The position numbers and the translations under genes were made by a program. Shown here piece after piece: positions 14,293 to 24,008 of a stretch of 49,486 nt of DNA. The notes under the pieces are model-generated. The model searched no databases. It saw nothing but the letters and a program-made list of their open reading frames with translations, and was not told the origin of the DNA. Position 1 is the first letter of the stretch. The number at the start of each line of letters is the position of its first letter. The stretch comes from an uncultured Collinsella sp. Its GTDB lineage: Bacteria > Actinomycetota > Coriobacteriia > Coriobacteriales > Coriobacteriaceae. The stretch is from positions 1 through 49,486 of the forward strand of contig CAUESV010000014.1 of NCBI GenBank assembly GCA_959020715.1, read 5' to 3'.

Positions 14293-16290
14293 CTACTGCA
14301 GGTCCAGCTGGTCCAGGTATTCCTTGCCGTGCTCGGAGATGTGACGCTTGCGGCCCGCCTCGTCGTTGCCCAGCAACAGGTTGAACATGGTTTCCATTTT
14401 GGTGACGTCCTCGGGCTCCACCTTGATCAGGCGACGTGTCTCGGGGTTCATGGTGGTGAGCCACATCATGTCCGGATCGTTCTCACCAAGACCCTTGGAG
14501 CGGTTGATGGAGCACTTCTGGTCGCCAATCTCTTTAAGGATGCCGTTCTTCTCGAGCTCGGTGTAGGCAAAGTAGGTCTTCTCTTTGCAGTTGATCTCGT
14601 AGAGCGGCGACTCGGCGATATACACGTAGCCCTCGTCGATAAGCGTGGGCACCAGGCGATAGAGCATGGTGAGCACGAGCGTGCGGATGTGATAACCGTC
14701 GACGTCGGCGTCCGTACAGATGATGACTTTGTTCCAGTTGAGGTTGTCCAGGTCGAAGGCGCCAAGGTTCTTGATGCGCTTGTCCTTGATCTCCACACCG
14801 CAGCCCAGCACGCGCATGAGGTCCATGATGATGTCGGACTTAAAGATGCGCGGGTAGTCCTCCTTCAGGCAGTTGAGGATCTTACCGCGGACGGGCATAA
14901 CACCCTGGAACTCGGCATCGCGCGACGTGCGAATGGCGCCTGCTGCCGAGTCGCCCTCTACGATGTAGATCTCGCGACGGGTCTTGTCCTTGGAGCGGCA
15001 GTCGATGAACTTCTGCACGCGGTTGGCCATGTCGGTCTTCTGCTGCAGGTTGGTCTTGATACTCTGGCGCGTCTTCTCGGCGTTCTCGCGCGAGCGCTTG
15101 TTGATGAGCACCTGCTCCATGATCTTGTTGGCGGCGTCTTTGTTCTCGATCAAATAGGTCGAGAGACGCTCCTTAAAGAATGCCGTCATGGCCTGCTGGA
15201 TAAAGCGGTTATTGATGGCCTTCTTAGTCTGGTTTTCGTAGGACGTCTGGGTGGAGAAGCAGTTGGTCACCAGCACCAGGCAGTCCTGGACGTCTTGCCA
15301 CTTAATGCCGCTCTCGTTTTTGTTGTACTTGCCCTGTTGCTTGATGTAGGCATCGATGGCGCTGGTCAGAGCGCTACGGGCCGCCTTCTCGGGCGAGCCG
15401 CCGTTCTCGAGCCACGATGAGTTGTGGTAGTACTCCTGCATCATGAAGGTGCGCGAGAAGCACATGCACGCTGTGATTTTCACGTTGTAGTCGGGCAGGT
15501 CCTCGCGATCGCGACCGCGACGGTCGGCCTCGATAAAGAAGGGCTCGGTGAGGTAGTCGGTACCGACCTTTTCGAGTACGTAGTCCTCGATGCCTTTGGG
15601 ATAGCAAAAGTCTTCTACGGAAAACTCACCATCGTCGCCCTCGATGCGCAGGCGGAAGGTCACGTTGGCGTTGACCACGGCCTGGCGGCGCATGGTCTCG
15701 CGATACCACTCGTGTGGGATGCTGATGGAGGTAAAGACTTCGAGATCGGGGCGCCACTTGATGGTGGTGCCGGTGCGGTTCTCGTCGCTGGGCTCGATCT
15801 CGAGTGCCTTCTTCTTGGCGCCGACGACCTTGCCCTTCTTAAAGTGCAGGGAGTACTTGTTACCGTCACGCCAGACGGTGACGTCCATGTACTCGGAAGC
15901 GTACTGAGTCGCGCAGGAGCCCAGGCCGTTGGTGCCGAGCGAGAAGTCGTAGTCGCCGCCCTGGTTGTTGTTATACTTGCCGCCGGCGTAGAGCTCGCAA
16001 AAGACGAGCTCCCAGTTAAAGCGCTTCTCGGAGGGGTTCCAGTCGAGCGGGCAACCGCGGCCGTTGTCCTCTACCTGGATAGAGCCATCGCGAAAGGCGG
16101 TGAGGGTGATGAGCTTGCCGTAGCCCTGGCGCGCCTCGTCAACGGCGTTGGACAGGATCTCGAAGGCGGCATGCGCACAACCGTCGAGTCCGTCCGAGCC
16201 AAAGATGACGGCGGGGCGCAGTCGTACGCGCTCCTCGTCCTTGAGCTGGCGGATACTGTCGTTACCATAGTTTGCGGTGTTTTTTGCCAT
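14293..16290 (-). CDS. parE: Type II topoisomerase subunit B (ParE-like)
   Basis: 665 residues from the ATG at 16290; a longer frame reaches 16389, and an ATG at 16329 is possible. GHKL ATPase motifs: FEILSNAVDEA with Glu44 and Asn48, DNGRGCP (75-81), and the ATP-lid GTNGLGSCATQYAS (119-132). A transducer domain follows, and the Toprim metal site EGDSAA (445-450) and DADVDG (527-532) complete it. The B subunit hydrolyses ATP to drive strand passage with the ParC-like subunit encoded 45 bases downstream. It lacks the long insert seen in some gyrase B proteins. The Shine-Dalgarno is not obvious at either start (AAAGGAG is about 15 bases from 16290), so the N-terminus is uncertain by up to 13 residues. 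Confidence 0.85.
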   Translation of the reverse strand: MAKNTANYGNDSIRQLKDEERVRLRPAVIFGSDGLDGCAHAAFEILSNAVDEARQGYGKLITLTAFRDGSIQVEDNGRGCPLDWNPSEKRFNWELVFCELYAGGKYNNNQGGDYDFSLGTNGLGSCATQYASEYMDVTVWRDGNKYSLHFKKGKVVGAKKKALEIEPSDENRTGTTIKWRPDLEVFTSISIPHEWYRETMRRQAVVNANVTFRLRIEGDDGEFSVEDFCYPKGIEDYVLEKVGTDYLTEPFFIEADRRGRDREDLPDYNVKITACMCFSRTFMMQEYYHNSSWLENGGSPEKAARSALTSAIDAYIKQQGKYNKNESGIKWQDVQDCLVLVTNCFSTQTSYENQTKKAINNRFIQQAMTAFFKERLSTYLIENKDAANKIMEQVLINKRSRENAEKTRQSIKTNLQQKTDMANRVQKFIDCRSKDKTRREIYIVEGDSAAGAIRTSRDAEFQGVMPVRGKILNCLKEDYPRIFKSDIIMDLMRVLGCGVEIKDKRIKNLGAFDLDNLNWNKVIICTDADVDGYHIRTLVLTMLYRLVPTLIDEGYVYIAESPLYEINCKEKTYFAYTELEKNGILKEIGDQKCSINRSKGLGENDPDMMWLTTMNPETRRLIKVEPEDVTKMETMFNLLLGNDEAGRKRHISEHGKEYLDQLDLQ

Positions 16291-16524
16291 ACTCGCTCTC
16301 TCGGTGCTCCTTTGCTGCGTTTTAGTCATATAGATAGTCAAGGTAGCATAGCCCGGGCCTCGGGCGATTCCATCTAACACGAAATCCATCGAACGCGCGT
16401 TCGGAGTCGGTGACCTTTAGCTTCTGCGGTCATTCCCTGCGCGGTGTGGTGCTCGTGTTAAAACCGTGGCTTACCGGCTGGTAGAATTGCCGCATCAAGA
16501 CTGCATGTTGTTTGAGGGGGCGCA

Positions 16525-17085
16525 ATGACCGAGAAAGAGAAGATGGAGCGCGGTGAATGGCACGATGCCAACTTTGACGAGGAGCTCCTGGCGCAACGCG
16601 CGAAGGCGGAGGCGCTCTGCTATGACTTTAATATGGCAAAACCCGGAAGCGCCGCGCAGCTCGATGCTTTGAAGTCCTTGCTCGATACCGATCTTCCCGA
16701 GGGACTGACGGTGCTTTCGCCCGCCTACTTTGACTACGGGAGCAAGACGACCTTTGGTGAGGGCTGTTTTGTAAACCATGGCTGCTACTTTATGGACGGT
16801 GGCTCCATTACCTTTGGTGACAACGTGTTTATCGGGCCGTTTTGTGGTTTCTATACTGCTTCGCATCCTCTAAAGGCAAGGGACCGCAACTTGGGTCTCG
16901 AGAGGGCGCTGCCCATCGTCGTCGGCGATAACTGCTGGTTTGGCGCGAACGTGTCCGTACTCCAGGGGGTTACCATCGGTAGCGGCTGCGTTATCGCTGC
17001 GGGAAGTGTTGTGACGGAAGACCTTCCGGACAACGTGGTGGCGGCAGGCGTCCCCGCAGTCGTCAAGAAGACCATCGAGCAATAA
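16525..17085 (+). CDS. Maltose/galactoside O-acetyltransferase family protein
   Basis: 186 residues, with GAGGGGGC before the start. It is a typical LacA/Maa protein. The N-terminal helical Mac domain (MERGEWHDANFDEELLAQRAKAEALCYDFN) is followed by a left-handed beta-helix of hexapeptide repeats (ITFGDNVFIGPFCGF, VVGDNCWFGANVSVL). Catalytic His114 lies in TASHPL. The enzyme moves acetyl from acetyl-CoA to a sugar 6-hydroxyl, probably detoxifying non-metabolised sugars; the exact sugar is unknown. A weak promoter (TTAAAA at 16458-16463, TAGAAT at 16482-16487, 18-base spacer) precedes it. It is a single gene divergent from parE, and a terminator-like hairpin follows. Confidence 0.9.
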   Translation: MTEKEKMERGEWHDANFDEELLAQRAKAEALCYDFNMAKPGSAAQLDALKSLLDTDLPEGLTVLSPAYFDYGSKTTFGEGCFVNHGCYFMDGGSITFGDNVFIGPFCGFYTASHPLKARDRNLGLERALPIVVGDNCWFGANVSVLQGVTIGSGCVIAAGSVVTEDLPDNVVAAGVPAVVKKTIEQ

Positions 17086-17178
17086 CGGAGCTCTTAAACG
17101 ATAGTGCCCCACTGTCCTCGGTGGAATGCGGGGCGAGGAAGCCGAGCTCGACTCCGCTGGCGACATCTAATGCGTAAT

Positions 17179-17213
17179 GGGCCGGCTCTGGGTATCCAGA
17201 ACCAGCCCATTTT
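17179..17213 (+). terminator. Terminator of the acetyltransferase gene
   Basis: An imperfect stem (GGGCCGGCTCTGG / CCAGAACCAGCCC) with a GTAT loop is followed by ATTTT. It lies about 90 bases after the acetyltransferase stop, before the convergent surface-protein gene. Confidence 0.55.
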
Positions 17214-17260
17214 GATGTTCGATGAGCCGAGTCGGCGTCTCTCACAAAAGTAACTAGAAG

Positions 17261-20200
17261 CTAGCGACGCTTATCAGAATTGACCTCATTGGCGGTGTCG
17301 TTTTCGAGTGCCTTGCGGCGGGCACTGTAGGCGATGAGGCCGGCGCCTGTCGCGGCGAGTGCTGCAGCGGCTGCCGTAAGGGGGGCATTGACATCGCCCG
17401 TGCCTGCAAGCGCGCCCGCTTTTCCGGAGCGCTTGTTATTGCCGTGGTCCTTGCCACTGCCGGAGCTGCTTCCGCCGGAGCCGCCGCCCTTGTCAGTACC
17501 GCCGCCACTCGAGCCACCATCGCCGTCTGCTGTCATCGGGGCGTCGTGAAGTCCTGTTGTATCCGCGCTGTCGCATACGCCGACCTGAACTTCCGAGCGT
17601 TCGCATGCCGCGTCGGGTACATGAAGCTCGTGCAGTACGGCGCCCAGCGTCGAGTTTGCGCCCGGTCGAATTTCCTCGAACGTTACGGGATCGAGCGCCA
17701 CCAGATTACGTGCCTTCGCATACAGCGTTACGCGTTTGCCCACTTCGTCGCCCCAGCTCTCCGGGATGGCGAAGCTCATGCGGAACTGTGCCGTGCAACC
17801 CGGTGCCAGCACGGCGTTGCCGTTGTCGGCTACCAGCGGGTGCGTCGCAAAATGTTCGCCCAGCGTCTCGAGTGCGTACTTCACGTGTGCCATGTCGTTG
17901 GCCGAAGCGTCCTCGGCAAGCTCTGGATCGTAGATCGAAGCCATGCGCGCGTTCGCTCCGAATCCGATGGGTGCGCTGGAGAACGGCTGGCTGGAGCCCT
18001 CTCGGTACAGATCGATCGTGCCGGCGGTCAGCAAGGTGTTGCCGTCGTTTCGAACCGTGACCATGAAGGATTCGCCTGCTGCTCCGGGCACCACCGCGCC
18101 CGAGGTAGCGACCGCGCCCGTCGGAGTGGCACATGCCACCAAAGGCACTTCGATGTCGTGCAGCTCTGCCTCGCTCTGCTCGGCACTCACAATGTGCGTG
18201 GCGAGCGCGGAGAGCATGCCTCCCGACGTCAAAAATGTCGTTATCTGATCGACGGGATGGTCCAGTTCGCACATCACGAACGGCTCCGTGAACAGATCGC
18301 GCGCCAAGGTGCTGGCGAAGATGCGGAAGTGCTTGCCCATCACTGCTACCGGGTTGCCTTCTTCGTCGTAGGTTTGTCCCACCTTGCCATCGATGTTCTC
18401 TACATAGAGCACGCATCTGCCGTTGTTGCTCACGCTAAACGATGCCGGGCCACAGCCTGCGGCACCCACGGGCTGCGTTGCAAATGCCGATGCGCCTCGC
18501 GTCCAAGTAATATGCTGCAGTTGCTCATTGGCGGTTGCTAAAAAGCCCGAGTGTTGTGGCCACGGCACCGCACGGGGCACCGTGGCGTCTGGTGACATAA
18601 CGCCCCAGCCCGCAATGGACTGGCCGATCACGGCGTACGATGCACAGCCGCAGCCGTCTGCGGTCTCGTACGCAACGGGCACCACCATTTTGCCGTTGAT
18701 AGTTTCGGGCTCGCCCAGCTCGATACTCGACGGTGCTTGCGGAAAGCGGAGAACTTGGCGGAACGTCAGGCTGTCGCCCGAAACGTCCGACCACAGGGTA
18801 AAGCACTCCAGCGCAACCTCGGCCTCGCTGCCGAGCGCCTTCTCTGCGGTGGTTCCGCGGCGGTGGAGGTAGGCACCCGACAGGCGCCCGTCGACCAGCG
18901 TCTTGCCCACCGTGATACGCGGGCACTGCAGGCAATGGTAGCCATCCTCTTGCAGGCGGCCGCGCGAGATGCTGCGCCATGACGTATGCGACACCACGCG
19001 GGTCTCGTCATTACTTATGCGCAGGCGCACGACGGACAGTATGCCGGCTGTGCTTGCCGTATCGAAAAGGGTGTTGTCGCCGTCGGGGCGCTCACCGGAG
19101 ACCAGCAACACGTAGGCGTCCTGGTTTCCCCTCCCGTCCGTATATTCCACCACGTCGAAGTCGTAATCGTATATGCCGTCGCGCTCCACGTCGCCCTCGC
19201 CAAACCCAAGGGGAAAGTCCACGGGCGTGGGAGCGGACCACGTGCCGTTCGTCTTTGTATGCACCACCAGGCGCGAACGACCATTCTCGCCGTAGCGCAC
19301 CGAGGCGATACGGAATAGGCACTCCACGCCGGCGATTATCGTTAGCCTCATGTGGGCTTCGCTGAGCATGCCGGAAAACAGCACGTTGTCGCTCGAGGGT
19401 TTTATGCCGCCACGCTCGTCCTCCGATACACCAGCAGAATTGGCGTTGGGGTCCGCAACGGCGTTCGTTGCCTGACCGATGTAGGTGTACTCATACATCG
19501 GCGCGGCATTTTCGTCGTTTTCTATCAGTGCATGGACGAAATGCTCGATCTGTCCCGTGTCGTCGCTTTCTGCATCCGCCTCGAGCTCAATGCGCGTGAC
19601 CGCTTGATTCCAATCGCGTACGACAGACGCGACGTTTACGGCAGTGGCCTTAACCTCGGCGCGTGCGAGCAGCTCGGCGTTGGTGACAATGGTGGCCGAT
19701 GCGATAAATTGCGGCACGCCGCCCGCCTCGGCGTTGCCGGCTGAGCCGAAGCAGGCATCCAGCGTATAAGGCGTATCCCCACCCAATGCAAGCTCAGAGC
19801 GCTGGAGCACATACTGGTCGCCATTGTTCACCGACATATTCCACGAATCGAGGAGTGTGGGCCACGATCCCGACCAAGCTTTGGTGGTCCACTTGAACAT
19901 GACGAACTGGAGTATCACATCGACATCGACGTCTGCACCTACGCGCAGTCGCGGAAGCTGGTGTCCATCCGCCTTCTCATACCCAATGAACAACGTGAGG
20001 GATGCGGCGCCGCGCACGGCAGACGAGGCGACGCCTGCAACGCCGGCTCCAAAGGTGACGGCAAGCCCGATCTGGATGGTGAACGAGCCCGACGTGTTGG
20101 AATAGTCGAGCGAAATGTTTTTAAAAAACGCCGCGCCGCTGCCGTGCGTGTGGGCACCCACAGCGAGCGCCAGTTTTGCCAGCACCCAGGGGTTGACGTT

Positions 20201-21628
20201 TAGGAAAAATGGCACCGGTCCTAGGGTAAACTGCTCGGTCCAATTGAGGTCGGTTCTTACCTGGAAGAGGGCCTTAATATTGCCGTATGCGGGGTCGTTG
20301 TTGTTGCCCCAGGTTTTGCCCACCCAATCGTAGGCGAGCGAGCCGTACAGCTGTGTGGCGATATCCATCGTGAACAGCAGCGTGCAATGGTGGCGAAGGA
20401 GCTTGGTGTTTCTTGGATCGGTGCCCGAACCGGCACTCATGCTCTTGTACTGATTCCACTTCCCTTCCATTTCGTCGAGGTAGCGGTTTGCCTGCTTGGC
20501 GCCCGACTCACGCGGTGACTTCTTCCAGTACTCCGGATCCGGATTGCCCGAATCGTTCATATAGCTGGCTGGTTTGTATCCTCCGCCAAACAGTACGTAC
20601 CCGGCAAACGAGAAATCGAACAGAATGGGGAACGAGGGCATCCAGCAGGTGAACTTGTTGCCGCCGATGCCGGGAAACGCCGCTGGGAAATCAAACGGAG
20701 TGATCTCTTGGTCCATAGTGGTGGGAATGATGGTGGTCGAGCCCGATTCCGACTTTGCGGCCGGCGCGGTGACAACGGCCATAGGGGATGAGAGCGTGTA
20801 GGTTTTGCCCTGATAGTCGAGGACAAAGCGCAGCTTGCACCCTTCTTCCAGAAGGCCCGATGCCGCATTGAGGAACTTGTCTTCGAGTGTGAACGTTGCC
20901 AGATTATCCGAACCCGATGCGCTGGCCTTGACTTGGCCAATCTGCGTGGCGGTTTCGGGTGAGCTGCCCGCGGCAGGCGTCACTTTGTTGATGTGCAGCG
21001 TTGCCTGTCCGCCCTGCGGCAGATGAGCCTGTACAGTGAAGGCGTGCGTGTCGGGCTGCTCGTTTGCCGCGTCGTCCGCTGGCATTGCCATAAACGTGGC
21101 GTCGGCGTACTGGATGTCCCATTCGTCGAACGTGAGCTGTCGAAAGTACGGCTCGCCGTCGGAAAGCGGACGCGTGGGCGCGGTTATAGCGGTGCCGCCT
21201 TGGACGCGCGCGAGGGGAATCTCGACATCGCGGTAGCCCGCCATGCTAATGGAGATGCCGCCGTTGAAGTCGTACGCGTCGAGAAGCGTCGCCTCGTCCA
21301 CGTAGCCTTCCGAAAGCGGCGCGACCTTAAAGATGGCCGTGCCTTCGTCGTCGGTAGTGGCGGAGAGCTGCTTGCCTGCGGCGTAGCGCGACGTGAGCGT
21401 GACCTGGGCACCCGTGATGGGCATATTCTTGTTGGCGACGTCGACCACGACCACACCGAACATGGTGCGCGAGAGAACGAGCACCCTGAAGGGATCTTTT
21501 TCGTCGGCATGGGCTTCGGTGGGCGCGAACGGCAATATGAAGGCGTTTGCGCTTCCCGGCACGCGCGGCAACATAATGCTCGCTAACGAGGACGCTCCGG
21601 CGACAAGTAACGAACGGCGATCAAGCAT
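17261..21628 (-). CDS. Large Tat-exported, sortase-anchored surface protein
   Basis: 1455 residues. The start at 21628 follows GGGAG and gives a signal peptide with a twin-arginine (LDRRSLLVAGASSLASIML). A carboxypeptidase-regulatory or Ig-like module follows (about 45-140, VVDVANKNMPITGAQVTLTS), then long unrecognised beta-rich and possibly propeller-like regions. The C-terminus has a Gly/Ser/Lys linker, the sorting-signal-like LAGTGD, a hydrophobic helix, and a basic tail. LAxTG is an accepted variant of LPxTG in Coriobacteriia. Tat export plus sortase anchoring implies cytoplasmic folding or a cofactor before export, which is unusual. Its regulator is probably the LuxR-type protein 155 bases upstream. 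No catalytic domain is recognisable by eye. Confidence 0.8.
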   Translation of the reverse strand: MLDRRSLLVAGASSLASIMLPRVPGSANAFILPFAPTEAHADEKDPFRVLVLSRTMFGVVVVDVANKNMPITGAQVTLTSRYAAGKQLSATTDDEGTAIFKVAPLSEGYVDEATLLDAYDFNGGISISMAGYRDVEIPLARVQGGTAITAPTRPLSDGEPYFRQLTFDEWDIQYADATFMAMPADDAANEQPDTHAFTVQAHLPQGGQATLHINKVTPAAGSSPETATQIGQVKASASGSDNLATFTLEDKFLNAASGLLEEGCKLRFVLDYQGKTYTLSSPMAVVTAPAAKSESGSTTIIPTTMDQEITPFDFPAAFPGIGGNKFTCWMPSFPILFDFSFAGYVLFGGGYKPASYMNDSGNPDPEYWKKSPRESGAKQANRYLDEMEGKWNQYKSMSAGSGTDPRNTKLLRHHCTLLFTMDIATQLYGSLAYDWVGKTWGNNNDPAYGNIKALFQVRTDLNWTEQFTLGPVPFFLNVNPWVLAKLALAVGAHTHGSGAAFFKNISLDYSNTSGSFTIQIGLAVTFGAGVAGVASSAVRGAASLTLFIGYEKADGHQLPRLRVGADVDVDVILQFVMFKWTTKAWSGSWPTLLDSWNMSVNNGDQYVLQRSELALGGDTPYTLDACFGSAGNAEAGGVPQFIASATIVTNAELLARAEVKATAVNVASVVRDWNQAVTRIELEADAESDDTGQIEHFVHALIENDENAAPMYEYTYIGQATNAVADPNANSAGVSEDERGGIKPSSDNVLFSGMLSEAHMRLTIIAGVECLFRIASVRYGENGRSRLVVHTKTNGTWSAPTPVDFPLGFGEGDVERDGIYDYDFDVVEYTDGRGNQDAYVLLVSGERPDGDNTLFDTASTAGILSVVRLRISNDETRVVSHTSWRSISRGRLQEDGYHCLQCPRITVGKTLVDGRLSGAYLHRRGTTAEKALGSEAEVALECFTLWSDVSGDSLTFRQVLRFPQAPSSIELGEPETINGKMVVPVAYETADGCGCASYAVIGQSIAGWGVMSPDATVPRAVPWPQHSGFLATANEQLQHITWTRGASAFATQPVGAAGCGPASFSVSNNGRCVLYVENIDGKVGQTYDEEGNPVAVMGKHFRIFASTLARDLFTEPFVMCELDHPVDQITTFLTSGGMLSALATHIVSAEQSEAELHDIEVPLVACATPTGAVATSGAVVPGAAGESFMVTVRNDGNTLLTAGTIDLYREGSSQPFSSAPIGFGANARMASIYDPELAEDASANDMAHVKYALETLGEHFATHPLVADNGNAVLAPGCTAQFRMSFAIPESWGDEVGKRVTLYAKARNLVALDPVTFEEIRPGANSTLGAVLHELHVPDAACERSEVQVGVCDSADTTGLHDAPMTADGDGGSSGGGTDKGGGSGGSSSGSGKDHGNNKRSGKAGALAGTGDVNAPLTAAAAALAATGAGLIAYSARRKALENDTANEVNSDKRR

Positions 21629-21783
21629 CTTGGGCTCCCATCCCGCAAGTATCGGTGGAAATAATCCAATTTTGCGAGAAGGCGCCCCGTGGCGGTAGTG
21701 CCGTTCAAGGGTCAAAATGTCCAAATTGATCGAGCGAAGCGCTGGGTTCCGGAACGCGTTCGATGCGCTTGGTAGCCCGGTCG

Positions 21784-22788
21784 CTAACGCAACATATGCG
21801 CGACCAGCTCGGCGCGTGTGCCGATGCCAAGCTTTGCGTATACGCCGGATAGGCGGTTTTTGACGGTGCCCGGCGATACTCCCATATGGCGTGCGATTTC
21901 GGCGTTGGTCCACCCACGACAGGCGAGCATGGCCATGGTGAATTCCGTGGTCGTTAGATCGTCGGCCACGTCCTCGCCCGAATCGGGGTTGTGGATGCGC
22001 CGCCAGCCGTAGCTGAAGCGGTACGTGATCTCGATGATGCGCGCGAAGTCGTCAGGGTATTGCGTTTTTAGGCACGCCTCGATAAGCCCCTGTAAAAGGC
22101 CGTGATGCTCGCCAATGAGCTCAATAAGGCCGTCGGGACGCGCAATGTTCCAAGCAACTCCGAAGTGCGTTTTTGCGGCGTCGATGTCCTTGAGGCTCAT
22201 GCATGCCATGGAGGCTGCCAGGTGAAGGAACAGTTCCGAGATCGGATAGCTTCCCTGTTTCATGATCAGGGCGTTTTCCGCCATGCCCAGACTGCGGCCA
22301 TATTCGCCGCGCAGATACAGGGCATGCGCGATCACGTAGCTGGCGAACAGGCGTAGGCCTTCGGGCAGATGCGCCGCAAGCGGATAAAACTCTTCGGCGG
22401 AATACGGGGAAGGCAAGTGCAGCAGGACGCTCGCGGCCGAGGCGAACAGGATATGCGTGGCGTGGACGGCGGGCGATTCCTCGTCAGCCGGCGTATCGAG
22501 GATGCCAGCAAGGCACCGGCGGGCGTCAGCGATACGGTTGAGCGACAGACTGGCGTATCCGCAGATAAAGCATGCGGAATAGCGCAGTGCGGGGTCGGCG
22601 GCGTCAAGATAGGGGCGCGCCGTCTTGGCTGCGAGGGCGGCCTGCCCGCGAAAGTACAGCGCTTCTGCCGTGGCGATGGTGCGTGAATCGGGGTCGGAAA
22701 TGCCTGTAATCGCAGCGTCAATCAGCCCCGGCACAAAGGCAGTGCACATCAACGGCATGGGAACGCATGGGTAGCCATCGCAGTCCAT
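21784..22788 (-). CDS. LuxR-type transcriptional regulator with TPR-like sensor region
   Basis: 334 residues. The start at 22788 follows GGGAG at proper spacing; the frame above it overlaps the histidine kinase stop. Residues about 20-250 are all-helical with repeated A/L-rich segments (ALYFRGQAALAAK, ALYLRGEYGRSLGMAENAL), resembling the TPR-like region of MalT/LAL regulators without their ATPase. The last 60 residues form a LuxR helix-turn-helix (TEFTMAMLACRGWTNAEIAR, MGVSPGTVKNRLSGVYAKLG). It lies 68 bases after the kinase gene and 155 bases before the surface-protein gene, all minus strand. Control of the surface protein, possibly downstream of the two-component system, is inferred from position only. 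Confidence 0.75.
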   Translation of the reverse strand: MDCDGYPCVPMPLMCTAFVPGLIDAAITGISDPDSRTIATAEALYFRGQAALAAKTARPYLDAADPALRYSACFICGYASLSLNRIADARRCLAGILDTPADEESPAVHATHILFASAASVLLHLPSPYSAEEFYPLAAHLPEGLRLFASYVIAHALYLRGEYGRSLGMAENALIMKQGSYPISELFLHLAASMACMSLKDIDAAKTHFGVAWNIARPDGLIELIGEHHGLLQGLIEACLKTQYPDDFARIIEITYRFSYGWRRIHNPDSGEDVADDLTTTEFTMAMLACRGWTNAEIARHMGVSPGTVKNRLSGVYAKLGIGTRAELVAHMLR

Positions 22789-22856
22789 CTTCCATCTCCC
22801 AACAGCTGGCAACAATAGCAGCAATTGTACTCCTGTTGCTCGGGACCCCTTTTGTT

Positions 22857-24008
22857 TTACTGTTCGGGTAACGCTGCGGATCGTTTTGGAAGGCTTACGA
22901 GCATAGTGATCCCGTTCTCGGAACTTGTTTCGACCTCTACCGTGCCACCGTGAAGCGCTGCAATCTCCCAAACGAGCGCTAGTCCGAGTCCTGCGCCGCC
23001 GTATGCCCTGCTGCGGGATTTGTCTAGGCGAAAGAACGGTTGGAAGATGCTCTCACGGTACTGCTTGGGTATTCCCGGGCCCCCATCTTTGACTCGCAGG
23101 AACACGTGGCTGTCGTTGTCGCGGATGGAGACGTTGACAGTCGAGCCGGGGTGGCTGTAACGGATGGCGTTTTCGGCCAAGTTAAACACCAGCCGATAGA
23201 GGAGCGCATCGTTCCCGATTACTAAAGCGTCTCCAGCACAATTGAGGGATATGCCCTTATTCTCGGCAAGTGGCGCAAGGTCGGTGAGGACCTCTTCGGA
23301 CAAGGGACCAAGCTCCACATCGTCCTCGCAAGGAACGCTGCGGAGCTCACTCATCTCGAGCAATACCTTGGTCATTCGAGACATGCGCTCGGTTTGTTCT
23401 TGTAGCAGGCCGAGCAGCTCGGCTGTTTCGGGTTGCAGACCGGAGCGCTCGGAGATGAATAGTTCAATCTGTGCTTGCATAAGGGCGAGCGGGGTGCGCA
23501 GCTCGTGTGCGGCGTTGCCGGTAAACTGACGCTGTGCAGAGAACCCTTCGCCAAGACGGGCGATCATGTCGTTGAAAGAGGCGCTGCATCGTTGTGGCTC
23601 GGTGGGCACATCTTCACTGAGTCTGATTTCGCTTAGGTTGTCAGGCTGCACGCGCTCTACCTGGGCGGCAAAATCCCGTAGCGGCTTGAGCGCGTGGCCG
23701 CTCACAAAGTATGCCAGTACGCCGCCAAGTAGCGTGACTACAGCCGTGATGTACCAGGCTGTCGCGCCAAAAGATTCCTGTGCGTCGTTTACGACGATCG
23801 TGACCTCGTCATCGAGGGCTGCTTTTGTTGGGTCAAACGCCTGGGGCGAATCCGCGCCGGCAGCGTTAAAGGCCGAGATGTCGCTGCCGATGGCATCCAT
23901 GTAGCGCATGCCCGTATAGCCGACCAGGCAGTTTGTCAGCACGCACGCCGCACACGTCAGCAGTGCCGTCATAATCGTTATGCGCCATTGCAGAGAAAGC
24001 CCTTTCAT
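22857..24008 (-). CDS. Sensor histidine kinase
   Basis: 383 residues. Two membrane helices (about 10-30 and 84-104) enclose an extracellular loop of roughly 50 residues. A HAMP-like linker (about 105-155) leads to HisKA with His168 in AAHELRTPLA, and to a HATPase_c domain with N-box LAENAIRYS, G1 VKDGGPGI, F-box FFRLDKSRSR and G2 GAGLGLALV. The start overlaps the stop of the response-regulator gene by four bases (ATGA), which ties their translation. The small sensory loop gives no clue to the signal. Target genes may include the LuxR regulator immediately downstream and the redox genes divergent from the response regulator. Confidence 0.9.
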   Translation of the reverse strand: MKGLSLQWRITIMTALLTCAACVLTNCLVGYTGMRYMDAIGSDISAFNAAGADSPQAFDPTKAALDDEVTIVVNDAQESFGATAWYITAVVTLLGGVLAYFVSGHALKPLRDFAAQVERVQPDNLSEIRLSEDVPTEPQRCSASFNDMIARLGEGFSAQRQFTGNAAHELRTPLALMQAQIELFISERSGLQPETAELLGLLQEQTERMSRMTKVLLEMSELRSVPCEDDVELGPLSEEVLTDLAPLAENKGISLNCAGDALVIGNDALLYRLVFNLAENAIRYSHPGSTVNVSIRDNDSHVFLRVKDGGPGIPKQYRESIFQPFFRLDKSRSRAYGGAGLGLALVWEIAALHGGTVEVETSSENGITMLVSLPKRSAALPEQ

